From: Paroedura picta
Lineage: Eukaryota > Chordata > Lepidosauria > Squamata > Gekkonidae
Reading direction: 5' to 3'
DNA: 64,000 nt
Assembly: GCF_049243985.1 (NCBI RefSeq)
Contig: NC_135384.1
Location: forward strand, 13,884,501-13,948,500
In this document: positions 32,699 through 43,904 of the stretch, piece after piece
Layout of the letters: the number at the start of each line of letters is the position of its first letter
Position numbering within the stretch: position 1 is the stretch's first letter
Made by a program: the position numbers and the translations under genes
The notes under the pieces: model-generated
What the model was told of the DNA's origin: nothing
The model's input: the letters and a program-made list of their open reading frames with translations, nothing else
Database searches by the model: none

Positions 32699-33991
32699 TA
32701 ATAATACAAATATATGTATATCAACAAAAAGAAGGAAATAGGGCCTATGAAAATCATGAAGTGATCTTTGAGTCTTGAAAGCTCAAAGCCCCAAATCTTG
32801 TCAATAACCTTTGTCTTGTAACTTGCTTATGTTTGTGGAAACCTGATTGACAAGGCTGGCCAATCCATGAGTATGATACATCCATGTATATATCTGTGCA
32901 AGTAAACTTGTTGTTCTTAGGCCTCTTCATCCCTGTGCCTCATTCAAGCCACACCTCAAGGATTCAAGGTAAAGCATTCAGTGTGATCTCTCTGGAACCT
33001 TAAGAGGTGGGGAGGGGCATTATATCTTTATTCTTTGATGACTTCTTCCACTGCTTCCAGATGGATTTACAATATCTGGGCAAGTGCAAAGGTTTATTGG
33101 GACCGCAGACAGATCCCCGACAGTTTGGTAGCAAACCATCTAGTGATGGTTCCACCCCCAACACTGGTCCAAGGATCCAATTAGAATTTATTGTGCCATC
33201 TCTGCAGGCCAAAGCTTAGATAACAGTGTTAATCTTCAGATTGAGTTTATTTCATTCTCTAGAAGGTGCTAAGTGAAATGCTCTGTTATCCTAAAAAGCT
33301 CTGATCAAAAATTGGGGGAATCAGCTATGCAAAAATAATAATAAGAAGAGTTGGTTCTTATATGTCCCTTTTATCTACCCGACAGTTCAATGTGCATTTA
33401 ATTATTACCTACTAATGTTCATGTACTGTGATATGATGGACAATATAACAGCAAAAGTATATTCCCTGTTCTTTGTCAACAGTATTTGAGTAATCAGTAA
33501 TACAGTAATCAAGAGTATTTAGAGATTTACACGCTTTTCTTTTTACCAATTACAAATGTGCAATGCATGCTGCATAGTCAAAGATAAGTAGTGTTGCTAT
33601 TTGACAAGATAGAAACATATCTGCTATACCAATTAAAACCTGATGCATATTCTTTATTGGTCATGCATTGAATGGTTTTACTTCAGTAATAATTAGTCAT
33701 CTGACAAGTATCAAATACTGGTTTTTTGGGGGGAAGTACCAGAAATACAACATATTCCTACTACTATCACTGTGTTAAAAGTTGAATCAAAAGCAGCATA
33801 AAGAGAATCTAGTAAGAAACTAGATTATTCCATTGGTTCTTCTTCCATTCCATTATACCTCTACTCCTAAAGTTGAAAACTCAAATGTATACATGGAATG
33901 GAAATTATTACAGGAGCCTATAAGAATTTGCTTCACCCTGTAGATTTTATTCAAGACTAGTTTGATCTAATTACTATCCATCTCTGACAAA
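32699..33991. other. Flank between OR 4 and OR 5, segmentally duplicated near 36.1-38.3 kb
   Basis: No gene is seen. The block 32,806-33,340 (CTTGTAACTTGCTTATG, GCCTCTTCATCCCTGTGCC, GTTTATTGGGACCGCAGAC) recurs at 36,730-37,285. Its first ~150 bp also occur in units 1 and 2. A remnant of an inverted CTT-type SINE (33,350-33,386) is joined directly to OR-flank sequence, where the 37-kb copy keeps more of the SINE and ~500 bp beyond. Confidence 0.6.
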
Positions 33992-34826
33992 TCACTTGGA
34001 AATCCCACACTTGTTTACAGCTCTCCTTAAAGCTTTTTTGACCTCTTTGTTTCTTAGACTATAGTGAACCATAGAATATGGAAACCACAATGAGGTGGGA
34101 AGAACAAGTGGAAAAGGCCTTTTTTCTACCATCTGAAGATGGGATTTTAATAATGGCAGCAATTATACAAATGTAAGAGAGCAGGGTCAGAAGAAAAGAA
34201 GGTATACTATCTATGACAGATACTATGAGGCTCACCAGTGTCACCAGTGTAGTGTCACTGCATGATAGATTAATCAGTGGTATCAAGTCACAAAAGAAAC
34301 GGTCAATATCCTGGGGGCCACAGTATTTCAGCTGTGACAACAAACTCATTAATAAAGTCATTACCATTATCCCACAGAACCAAGATACAGCTGACAACAG
34401 AAAGCAGAGTCTTCTGCTCATGAGAGTTGCATATTGGAGGGGCTTGCATATTGCCAAATACCGATCATATGACATGGATGCCAGTAGGTAGCATTCAGCA
34501 ATGGCAGTTATACCAAAACAGTAAAGCTGGATATAGCAACCCGCAACAGAAATGGCTCTGTCCCCTGTCAGGAAACTGGCTAGCATTCTGGGGAGAAGGG
34601 TGGAAGTGTAGACGGTCTCCAAACAAGACAAGTTTCCAAGGAAGAAGTACATAGGGATATGAAGTTGAGGATCCGTGATTACTAACACAATGATGATGAT
34701 GTTTCCAGCCATGGTCACAACATAGATTATTAGGAAAACCAGGAAGAGAGGAATCTGAAGCTCTGGGGCATCCCCAAATCCCAGAAGAATAAATGTAGTT
34801 ATTGCTGATTTATTGTCTGTCTCCAT
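33992..34826 (-). pseudogene. Olfactory receptor pseudogene (OR 5), TM7 deleted
   Basis: A close paralogue of OR 6 (13 differences in 255 residues). From the ATG at 34,826 the frame is intact through MSYDRYLAIC and KKAFSTCSSHLIVVSIFYGSL, then stops at 34,059. Comparison with OR 6 shows a 104-bp deletion, with AG shared at the junction, that removes the end of TM6, loop 3 and most of TM7 and shifts the frame. The ancestral 3' end (NKCGISK and stop) is still present at 33,992-34,020. Without TM7 the product cannot form a receptor. The promoter and splice sites look intact, so it may still be transcribed. Confidence 0.94.
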
Positions 34827-34847
34827 ATGATCCACAGCTTGAATCAC

Positions 34848-35634
34848 TGAAAATGAAATGAAAAAAAACATCACATGGTTTTCAAGTGATAGATCCAAAG
34901 TCTAGAAATGTTTATCACCTTTCTCCAACAATTTTTCCTGAGATTTATAAATGTTATCCTGTTTCCTATCTGGACATGGAGAGAACACTCCAAATGACTT
35001 TTCTGTTATGACATTTATTGTGCAGATATAAACTAGCTGATCATCTCATCGTTGATGATAACATTAAATAAGGATGCTACAATGAATTATTAGGGCTGGG
35101 CCATAATGTGATTAACAGACACAGTTTGTTTTACTTCAATTATACTGTTCCTTTATTCTAGTTTGGTGTAGTGGTTAGGAGTGTGGACTTCTAATCTGGC
35201 ATTCCAGGTTCGATTCTGCACTCCCCCACATGCAGCCAGTTGGGTGACCATGGGCTCGCCATGGCACTGTTTCTTGAAGTGGATGAATCCATTTTTCCAT
35301 CAAACACTGTCTATACTGCCCTCTTTATTATAGCCTCCACGTGTGGACTTGATCTTGAATTGCAAAATTGGCCATATTCCCAAGGACATATATTTTGACG
35401 GCAAGCAACTGTTATTGTCACAATCATACCTTTTGTTCAAATGAGGATTTTTCTTCGGAGCCCCCATCCACCAACTAAAGGATACATCATTTGATGGAAC
35501 ATTTTATATGGTGCATAGCCATAATTATATCCAGCCTTCTATATTTTGCTACAATTGGCTTATGAGAATCATGCCATCTTTAAATAAGTCTAATGCTGTC
35601 TATTCAGAATAATAATATATATTTACACTTTTAC
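34848..35634 (-). other. Intron of the OR 5 pseudogene with a truncated SINE
   Basis: The intron is shortened to ~790 bp. A plus-strand CTT-type SINE (35,158-35,268) ends abruptly at GGCACTG and is joined to TTTCTTGAAGTGGATG, sequence that lies much farther from the coding exon in OR 4. A deletion starting inside the SINE is the simplest explanation. The full SINE is kept at the homologous place in OR 6. Confidence 0.7.
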
Positions 35635-35793
35635 TGTTAACCATCAACTTGCATCCATGAAGAATGCTTGAGAGTTGTATCCATGCGGCTGTCGCACATT
35701 TGTCTAGCTAGTATGAAAAATGACTTACTTTTCTTGAAGTAAACAATTGTATCTTGCTAGTTCACTTGTACAATGCACAAAAGAGGCTTTATA
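35635..35793 (-). promoter_or_regulatory. OR 5 promoter: TATA box and leader exon
   Basis: AATATAAAGCC lies at 35,794-35,784. The inferred start is near 35,765 and the leader exon ends at 35,635 with donor GTAAAAG. It is almost identical to the OR 4 promoter. Confidence 0.5.
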
Positions 35794-38342
35794 TTAGGGA
35801 ACAAGAGACCATCTGCAGAGAGAATCCTCTTGACACCATGAAAAAGAAATTTCATAATGAGTAGCCAATTCATCTTCTAAAACAAATGATGCAGTACTCA
35901 TTAAGGCTTCAAAATACTCCAGTTTTATTTATTTAGAATTACTCTTGTTATCAACATTTGAAAGTTGCATCACTAGGGAACTCTCAAGTGATTTCTTACA
36001 ACTTGATTTCTTGTTTTGATCACAGAGAAATTCATACTTCCCCTATTCTAATTAACAAAAAGTCCTTTCTTCTTTTTTGTCCTTCTATGAAAAAACATGC
36101 ATATTCAAAGGCAACATATAATAATACAAATATATGTATATCAACAAAAAGGAGGAAATAGAGCCATATGCTACTCACGAAGTTATCTTTGACTCTTGAA
36201 AGCTCAAAGCCCCCAAATCTTGTCAATATCTAAGGTGCTAATGGACTCCAATCTATCTCTGTATGAAGTTTCAGCCCCTAGCTTTTCAGTCATATTCTTG
36301 ATGAAAGGGACATTCATATTATCCCAATTGACACATATATGGAAATATATGGTAGTATGTCAATGATGGAAAGAACATTGCCATTTGGATGGCCAAAGGA
36401 TAGTTTTGCCTTGATACTGTATTATTATTATTATTATTATTATTACTGTAGAGTTTAGAGAAAAGCAGAAAGTTAGTCATACTTATCAAGATCAAATCAA
36501 AATGATTTGGATAATCCTCTTTACAAAATTGTCTGAGCAAGCCAAAGTCAGTTTTCCCAAAGCCAGTCTAATACAGCAGAAGCAAAGGGAACAGGCCTAC
36601 CTTGTCAGGCTGGTTCTCGTCAGTCTGAATCTGCCTGTCTGCCCACCTCTATCTTGTAGCAGTTGCTATGATGTTGTTGCTTGCTAAAGAATCAGCAAGC
36701 ATCTTCCATGCTTGGCATATCGAAGATAACTTTTGTCTTGTAACTTGCTTATGTTTGTGGGAACCTGATTGACAAGGCTGGCCAAACGATGAGTATTATA
36801 CATCCATGTATATATCTGTGCAAGTAAACTTGTTGTTTTTAGGCCTCTTCATCCCTGTGCCTCATTCAAGCTATACCACAGGGATTCAAGGTAAAAGCAT
36901 TCAGTGTGATCTCTCTGGGTATGCAACAAGAGTGGAACCTTAAGCGGTGGGGAGGAGCATTGTATCTTTTATTCTTTGATGACTTCTGCCACTGCTTCCA
37001 GATGGATTTACAATATCTGGGCAAGTGCAAAGGTTTATTGGGACCGCAGACAGATTCCTGACAGTTTGGTAGCAAAGGGTACTATCTTGTGGTGGTTCCC
37101 CCCCAACACTGGTCCAAGGCTCCACTTAGAATTCATTGTTCCATCTCTGCAGGCCAAAGCTTAGATAACAGTGTTAATCTTCAGATTGAGTTTATTTCAT
37201 TCTCTAGAAGGTGTTAAGCGAAATGCTTTGTTATCCTAAAATGCTCTGATCAAAAATTGGGGGAATCAGCTATGCAAAAATAATAATAAGAAGAGTTGGT
37301 TCTTAAATGCCCCTTTTTTCTACCCAAAGGAGCCTCAAAGTGGATTACAATCATCTTCCGTTTCCTCTCCCCACAACAGACACCCTGTGAGGTAGGTGAG
37401 GCTGAGAGAGCCTTGTTATCACTTCTTGGTCAGAACAGTTTTATCCATGCCGTGGTTAGCCCAAGCCATAGGCAAGTCCCAACTGAAGAAGCTTGTTGAG
37501 GTTATCAGGCAGTAACACAGACATATTTCTAACCTCAAACAGACCCCAGAGGCCAGTTGCTCCCAAACCACCACCATCTCTTGACAAGGAGCAGTCCACT
37601 CCCAACTGAAGTGGACCTGCGGAGTAGGTTGCTCTACTGAGGGCACAGCTTGAGTGGGCTGAGGTTGAGGGTTGGACAACTACACCATCATGGCTAAGCA
37701 GAAGCAGCCAGGAGCTGAGGGAAAGGGAAGAGAGGCAACCGGCTTTCACTAGGCTGGGGAGATGACAGCTCATCCAGGAAGAGTAGAAAGAGGGAAAAGG
37801 GAAAGGGGCTGAGAAACGATCAAGGAAGGGACAGGATAAACATCTTTCAAAGGGGGGAACCAGAACCAGAACCGGGAGGTAATATCTGGCTAGCCCCACA
37901 GTGCACTGGATCAGCCCCAGTGTGCACAGACATTTCTATCACACATCATATAAGTCAGCCACAAATAAGTGTTGCATTTTTAAAAATCTAACAGTTCAAT
38001 GTGCATTTAATTACTGCCTACTAATGTTCATGTACTGTGATATGATGGACAATATAACAGGAAAAGTATATTCCCTTTTGTTTGTCAATATTAATCAACA
38101 GTATTTAGAGATTTGCAAGATTTCTTTTTACCAATTACAAATGTGCAATGCATGCTGCATAGTCAAAGATAAGCAGTGTTACTTACTATTTGACAAGAGA
38201 GAAACTTAAATACTGGTTTGGGGGGGTACCAAAAATACAACATATTCCTACTACTATCACGATGTTAATAGTTGAATCAAAAGCAGCATAAAGAGGATCT
38301 TGTAACAAACTGGATTTTTCCATTGGTTCTTCTTCAATTCCA
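35794..38342. other. Flank between OR 5 and OR 6
   Basis: To about 36,300 this is OR upstream flank, including the empty site AAAGGCAACATATAATA at 36,107. Then come a (TTA)n run at 36,421-36,447, an interspersed repeat of unknown class at about 36,700-36,880, and the duplicated block 36,880-37,285. An inverted CTT-type SINE lies at about 37,285-37,485. The stretch 37,490-37,900 is GC-richer and unrecognised, and OR downstream flank follows to 38,342. No convincing coding region is present. Confidence 0.55.
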
Positions 38343-38521
38343 TTGGTGATCCAAGGAAGTCAGCATGGATTTGTCTCCAAAAGGTCCTGCCAGACCAACC
38401 TGGTTTCCTTTTTTGACCAAGTAACAGGTTTGCTGGATCGTGGAAATTCGGTTGATGTCATTTACTTGGATTTTAGTAAAGCTTTTGACAAGGTTCCCCA
38501 TGAGTGGCGGGGAATAAATCT

Positions 38522-38580
<59 letters not shown>

Positions 38581-39800
38581 CATTATGGCCCAGCCCTAAT
38601 AATGCATTGCAGTATCCTTATTTAATGTTATCATCAACAATTAAATAATATGCTAGTTAATATCTGCACAATAAATGTCATAACAGAAAAGTCTTTTGGA
38701 GTTCCCCATGATGTTCTGATGAATAAGTTGAAGGACTGCAATCTGGATTTTCAGATAGTCAGATGGATAGGGAACTGGTTAGAGAACCGCACTCAAAGAG
38801 TAGTTGTCAATGGTGTTTCATCAGACTGGAGAGAGGTGAGTAGCGGGGTACCTCAGGGCTCGGTGCTCAGACCAGTACTTTTTAACATATTTATTAATGA
38901 TCTAGATGAGGGGGTGGAGGGACTACTCATCAAGTTTGCAGATGACACCAAATTGGGAGGACCGGCAAATACTCCAGAAGATAGAGACAGAGTTCAACGA
39001 GATCTGAACACAATGGGAAAATGGGCAAATGAGAACAAGATGCAATTTAATAAAGATAAGTGTAAAGTTCTGCATCTGGGTCAGAAAAATGAAAAGCATG
39101 CCTACTGAATGGGGGATACGCTTCTAGGTGACACTGTGTGTGAACGAGACCTTGGGGTACTTGTGGATTTTAAACTAAACATGAGCAGGCAGTGTGATGC
39201 AGCGGTAAAAAAAGGCAAATGCCATTTGGGGCTGTATCAACAGGGGCATCACATCAAAATCACAATATGTCATAGTCCCATTGTATACGGCACTGGACAT
39301 ACCACACCTGGAGTACTGTGTGCAGTTCTGGAGGCTTCACTTCAAGAAGGACGTAGATAAAACTGAAAGGTTAGAGAGGAGAGCGACTATGAAGCCCTAT
39401 GAAGTTAGGTTGAGGGACTTCGGGTTGTTCAGCTTGGAGAAAAGGAGGTTGAGAGGGGACATGATATCCCTCTTTAAGTATTTGAAAGGTTGTCATTTGG
39501 AGGAGGGCAGGATGCTGTTCCCACTGGCTGCAGAGGAAAGGACATACAGTAATGGGTTCAAACTACAAGTACAATGATATAGGCTAGATATCAGTAAAAA
39601 TAATTTTCACAGTCATAGTTCAGCAGTGGAATAGGCTGCCTAAGGAGGTGGTGAGCTTCTCCTCACTGGCAATCTTCAAGCAAAGGTTGGATACACACTT
39701 TTCTTGGATGCTTTAGGATGCTTAGGGCTGATCCTGCTTTGAGCAGGGGGTTGGACTAGATGGCCTGTATGGCCCTTTCCAACTCTATGATTCTATGATT
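38343..39800 (+). mobile_element. CR1 LINE, 5'-truncated, with a nested insertion
   Basis: Translation of successive frames gives the CR1 reverse transcriptase: [36 protein letters not shown], then after the insertion WIGNWLENRTQRVVVNG, SSGVPQGSVLRPVLFNIFI, KFADDTKLGG (catalytic YADD-type motif FADD) and KDKCKVLHLGQKN. The C-terminal part and 3' UTR end with GGTTGGACTAGATGGCC and ATTCTATGATTC. The start of the ORF is missing, a 197-bp insertion interrupts it at 38,504, and a stop follows HLGQKNEKHAY near 39,107. It is an inactive copy sitting just downstream of OR 6. Confidence 0.92.
38504..38700 (+). mobile_element. Chimeric 197-bp insertion inside the CR1
   Basis: It is flanked by a perfect 11-bp duplication of the target, GTTCCCCATGA (38,493-38,503 and 38,701-38,711). 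The insert has three parts: a retroelement 3' end (GTGGCGGGGAATAAATCT), about 20 ATC repeats (38,522-38,581), and ~124 bp (38,577-38,700) that are the reverse complement of 41,046-41,169, the intron of OR 6 just upstream of its coding exon. The last part reads in the sense direction of the OR. A retroelement carrying downstream sequence (3' transduction) or a template switch would explain it. Confidence 0.8.
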
Positions 39801-39945
39801 ATATTATTATACCTCTATTCCTAAAGTTGAAAACTCAAATGTATAAATGGAATGGAAATTATTACAGGAGGCTATAAGAAATAGCTTCACCCTGTAGACT
39901 TTATTCAAGACTAGTTTGATCTAATTACTATCCATCTCTGACAAA

Positions 39946-40884
39946 TCACTTGGAAATCCCACACTTGTTTACAGCTCTCCTTAAAGCTTTTTTGACCTCT
40001 TTGTTTCTTAGACTATAGATCAGGGGATTGATTAGAGGGGTTAAGACTGTGTAGAAGACTGAGAAGATATTGTCCACTTCTCTCAGACCTTCTTTTTCTG
40101 GTAGCACGTATACAAATATCAGTGAACCATAGAATATGGAAACCACAATGAGGTGGGAAGAACAAGTGGAAAAGGCCTTTTTTCTACCATCTGAAGATGG
40201 GATTCTAATAATGGCAGCAATTATACAAATGTAAGAAAGCAGGGTCAGAAGAAAAGAAGGTATACTATCTACGACAGATGCTATGAAGCTCAGCAGTGTC
40301 ACCAGTGTAGTGTCACTGCATGATAGATTAATCAGCGGTATCAAGTCACAAAAGAAACGGTCAATATCCTGGGGGCCACAGTATTTCAGCTGTGACAAAA
40401 AACTCATTAATAAAGTCATTACCATTATCCCACAAAACCAAGATACAACTGACAACAGAAAGCAGAGTCTTCTGCTCATGAGAGTTGCGTATTGGAGGGG
40501 CTTGCATATTGCCAAATACCGATCATATGACATGAATGCTAGTAGGTAGCATTCAGCAGTGGCAGTTATACCAAAACAGTAAAGCTGGATAAAACACCCC
40601 CCAACAGAAATGGTTCTGTCTCCCGTCAGGAAACTGGCCAGCATTCTGGGGAGAAGGGTGGAAGTGTAGACGGTCTCCAAACAAGACAAGTTTCCAAGGA
40701 AGAAATACATGGGGATGTGAAGGTGAGGATCCGTGATTACTAACACAATGATGATGATGTTTCCAGCCATGGTCACAACATAGATTATTAGGAAAACCAG
40801 GAAGAGAGGAATCTGAAGCTCTGGGGCATCCCCAAATCCCAGAAGAATAAATGTAGTTATTGCTGATTTATTGTCTGTCTCCAT
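39946..40884 (-). CDS. Olfactory receptor, class II, family 11-like (OR 6)
   Basis: A 312-residue odorant receptor in one coding exon. Hallmarks are an N-terminal NKS glycosylation site, GN in TM1, FMSYDRYLAICKPLQYATLM, KYCGPQDIDRFFCD and LSCSD in loop 2, SYICIIAAI, KKAFSTCSSHL and PLINPLIYSLRNKEV. The ATG at 40,884 (METDNK) is chosen because the acceptor AG at 40,906-40,905 lies 20 nt upstream. The same frame continues open to 40,989, but that part is intron. It is the intact partner of the OR 5 pseudogene. Its promoter region is rearranged compared with the other copies (see 42,394-42,523). Confidence 0.95.
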   Translation of the reverse strand: METDNKSAITTFILLGFGDAPELQIPLFLVFLIIYVVTMAGNIIIIVLVITDPHLHIPMYFFLGNLSCLETVYTSTLLPRMLASFLTGDRTISVGGCFIQLYCFGITATAECYLLAFMSYDRYLAICKPLQYATLMSRRLCFLLSVVSWFCGIMVMTLLMSFLSQLKYCGPQDIDRFFCDLIPLINLSCSDTTLVTLLSFIASVVDSIPSFLLTLLSYICIIAAIIRIPSSDGRKKAFSTCSSHLIVVSIFYGSLIFVYVLPEKEGLREVDNIFSVFYTVLTPLINPLIYSLRNKEVKKALRRAVNKCGISK

Positions 40885-41215
40885 ATGATCCACAGCTTGA
40901 ATCACTGAAAATGAAATGAAAAAAAAAATCACATGGTTTTCAAGTGATAGATCCAAAGTGTAGGAAAGTGTATACCCTTTCTCCAACAATTTTTGCTGAG
41001 ATTTATTAATGTTATCCTGTTTTTATCTGGACATGGAGAGAACACTCCAAAAGACTTTTCTGTTATGACATTCATTGTGCAGATATTAACTAGCAGATCA
41101 TCTAATTGTTGATGATAACATTAAATAAGGATACTGCAATGCATTATTAGGGCTTGGCCATAATGTGATTAGCAGACACAGTTTGTTTTACTTCAATTAT
41201 ACTGTTCCTTTATTC

Positions 41216-41533
41216 TAGTTTGGTGTAGTGGTTAGGAGTGTGGACTTCTAATCTGGAATTCCAGGTTCGATTCCGTACTCCCCCACATGCAGCCAGCTGG
41301 CTGACTTTGGGCTCGCCATGACACTGATAAAGCTGTTCTGACCGAGCAATGATATCAGGGCTCTCTCAGCCTAACCTACCTCACTGGGTGTCTGTTGTGG
41401 GGAGAGGAAAGGGAAGGTGATTGTAAGCCACTTTGAGCCTTCTTCAGGTAGAGAAAAGGGGCATATAAGAACCAACTCTTCTTCTTCTTCTTCTTCTGCT
41501 TCTTCTTCTTCTGCTTCTTCTTCTTCTTCTTCT
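41216..41533 (+). mobile_element. tRNA-derived SINE with CTT/CTG tail
   Basis: A complete copy: AGTTTGGTGTAGTGG, GGTTCGATTCC, GGGGAGAGGAAAGGG, GGCATATAAGAACC and a tail of CTT units broken twice by CTG (41,478-41,533). It is inserted in the OR 6 intron at the same place as the truncated SINE in OR 5, so the insertion predates the OR 5/OR 6 duplication. Confidence 0.9.
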
Positions 41534-41599
41534 AAAATAGCAAACAAAATTGAAGAAGTGTTCGCCCTCCACATCCAAAAGTTTACTGTTTTTCTAGGG

Positions 41600-41757
41600 C
41601 AGTGGTTCTCAAACTTCCTCATGCCTTGCTCTAGAGTCAGTTCCTTGAATACAGTTCCCTGTGTTGTGGTGACCCCCAACCATAAAATTATGCAAGTGTT
41701 CTTTCACAGAAATTAAACCCAAACTGACCAATGGCATGGAGATCCCTTGTTCATGAT
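41600..41757 (+). mobile_element. hAT-type DNA transposon fragment
   Basis: The left end CAGTGGTTCTCAAAC and the internal ACAGTTCCCTGTGTTGTGG and TGACCCCCAACCATAAAAT match the shared 5' region of hAT elements of the SPIN/Charlie type as I remember them. The right end is not found, so the element is truncated. It is non-autonomous. Confidence 0.6.
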
Positions 41758-42393
41758 TGTATATAAATTGTTTTTTTTTCCCCCTCCGGGGTTTCTCAAT
41801 TCAGTTCTGCCTGTTGTCCCACGATGCCGATCTCACTCTTTTCCACTGCTCCAGACTGATGAATGCTCTATTCGATCTACCCTGGAAGGCTGTTGTACAT
41901 AATGGTTCCTACCCCCCCCACACACACACACACCAAGCTGCTAGCCCTGCTGCAACCCCTGTGAAAGTTTACAGGTTTCCTGTGAGGTAGGACAGGCTGA
42001 CAATGGGTCACCGATTTTGTATAAGAAAAGTCAAGATTGCAAGGATTTCCCAGAGGAGTAGAATCCAAGCCAAATAAACCCTATCATCTGAAGCCTTACT
42101 GTTTGTTTTACATAATACATCAGTTCTCTGAGGTCTGGAACGACCATCCTATGATACTCACCTCAACTGGTTATGGAATTATTCTGAACAGAAAATAAGT
42201 GGATTGTGACTTAGACATGAAGCTGCAACCTGAATGGCATATAAGAGTATCAGGTCTGGTTTGGAGCAAGACAACATTGGCAATTGCCACCAATACCACA
42301 ATCCCTTTAAACACACCTATCATGCTATTCCTTGGCTTGCTGAATGACAATGAACTTGTTTAATATTAAATATTAGCATGAAAAATTACTTAC

Positions 42394-42523
42394 ATTTCCT
42401 GACGTATACAATGATATTGCTTCACATGTACAATACACAAAAGAAGCTATATATGAGGGAACAGCAGACTGTATATAGAGAGGAGTCTCTTGATACCTGA
42501 AAGAAGGCATTTTAGAACAATTA
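42394..42523 (-). promoter_or_regulatory. OR 6 promoter with a rearranged leader exon
   Basis: TAATTG (42,523-42,518) and a TATATA box (42,453-42,448) are in the usual order. Just past them the conserved leader exon is cut off at about 42,376, where ATTAGCATGAAAAATTAC joins unrelated flank, so the usual donor GTAAAAG is missing. A substitute donor, GTAAGTAAT, lies at 42,393-42,386 and would leave a leader of only ~30 nt. Start and donor use are inference. Confidence 0.45.
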
Positions 42524-42924
42524 CCTAATTCCCCTTTGAAAAGCAATGATGAAGTACTCATTAAGGTGTCTTTTGTGTAGATGAACCCTTATTTCAAAAA
42601 TGTGTATACTGCCTCTCCAGAGACTTTCCCCCAGTGATCTCATACAAGTAAAGTGTCTTGATCAAGGGACATACATATTTCCCCAATTAACAAAGACTCT
42701 TCCCTTCTTTTTCTTTCATTTCCTAAGCAACAAAGAGCCAAAACAAAATTTTAGGAAAGCATGTATGGGAGAACTTAGATGGATAGTAATTGAATCAAAC
42801 TAGTCTGGAATAAAATCTGCAGGGTGGAGCAATTTCCTTTTGATAGATGACCGCCCTGACTCTCTGCCAGGGACAAAATGGCTCAAGTAGAAACATGTGA
42901 AGCTCAAATGGATAGGTAGGAAGG
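42524..42924. other. OR 6 upstream flank, boundary of the OR cluster
   Basis: To about 42,750 the conserved OR upstream block is present (ATCAAGGGACATACATATTTC). OR homology then ends and no further OR unit is seen to the right. No gene is seen. Confidence 0.5.
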
Positions 42925-43846
42925 GACCATGCAAGTAAGTGTGTACGCCCAACCTGGATGATGTGCAGCTATCAGCAGCTCACTCTGCAGAAACCTGGAC
43001 ATGATCCTGGATGCTTCCCTCTCAATGGAGCTCAGTTTATGAGACTAGCATAGAAGGCATTCTAGCACCTTTGCCAAGCCAAACTACTTGGTTCCAGAAA
43101 ACCTAGCTACAGTGATCCATGTGATGGTCACCTCTACACTGGACCTCTGCAACTTGCTCTATGCAGGCCTGCTCTTAACTTTGATCTGGAAACTACAGCT
43201 GGTCCAAACTGCAGTGGCCAGGTTCCTCACAGCAACACCACATCTGGCTCATCCTTCAACAACTGCAGTGGCTACCAGTTGAATTTTGGGTCAGCCTAAA
43301 GGCCATGCAAAGTCAGGACCCAGTGTACCTCAGGGACTGCCTTTCAACCTACACCCTTCAAAAAGCTTTCTGCTCGCCATCTCAAACTGGCTAGTGATCC
43401 CTGACACCAAAGAAGCCTGCTTGACCTCAACCAGGACCAGAGTCATCTCTGCCCTGGCCCCCACCTGGTGGAATGAGCTCCTGGAGGAAAATGACAGAGA
43501 CTGATAGAACTAGTACAGTTCCACAAGGCTTGCAAAAGGGAGCTTTTCTGCCAGACATTTGGTTGAGGTCAACTGGAACCAACAACACCCACTGACCTCC
43601 TGAACCTCCCTTCCAGGAATCCATACACCTGACTTGAACAACCAGGGACCTCTTTGATTGTTATTCTGTTAAATTGTTATTCTTATATTATTATTATCAC
43701 TACCATTGCTGCTATTTCTATTCTGTATATATATATAAAAAAAACTGAGTTTGATGTATAGTTCCTTTATGTTTCATGTGAACCACCCTGAGCCACAGGG
43801 GAGGGTGGTATACAAATGTAATAAATAACTAAATAAATAAGCAAGC
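42925..43846 (+). mobile_element. L2 LINE 3' fragment
   Basis: Frames spell the L2 C-terminal region: ENLATVIHVMVTSTLDLCN, LLYAGLLLTLIWKLQLVQT, AVARFLTATPHLAHP and RVISALAPTWWNELL. A 3' UTR ending ACCACCCTGAGCCACAGGG, GGTGGTATACAAATG and an (AAATAA)n-type tail follows. The frames are interrupted and the 5' part is missing. It lies between the OR and V2R clusters. Confidence 0.88.
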
Positions 43847-43904
43847 AATAATTCAAATGGGTTCACTATCACAAAATGAAACTGACAAGACAAAACATTC
43901 CAAG

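Larger units (their letters stand above)
40906..42393 (-). other. Intron of OR 6, with SINE and hAT insertions
   Basis: It contains a full plus-strand CTT-type SINE (41,216-41,533), a hAT-like fragment (41,600-41,757), and OR-intron sequence. The stretch 41,046-41,169 is the source-like match of the insert in the CR1 at 38.6 kb. A (CA)n run lies near 41,920. No coding region is seen. Confidence 0.65.

Noticed and set aside
38650-39108. Reverse transcriptase frame as a host gene
   Set aside because: Motif order, truncation and the terminal ATTCTATGATTC repeats identify it as a CR1 LINE copy.
40885-40989. Longer N-terminus for OR 6 (347 residues)
   Set aside because: The extra codons include the splice acceptor TTTTCAG and intron sequence; paralogues show the real start at 40,884.
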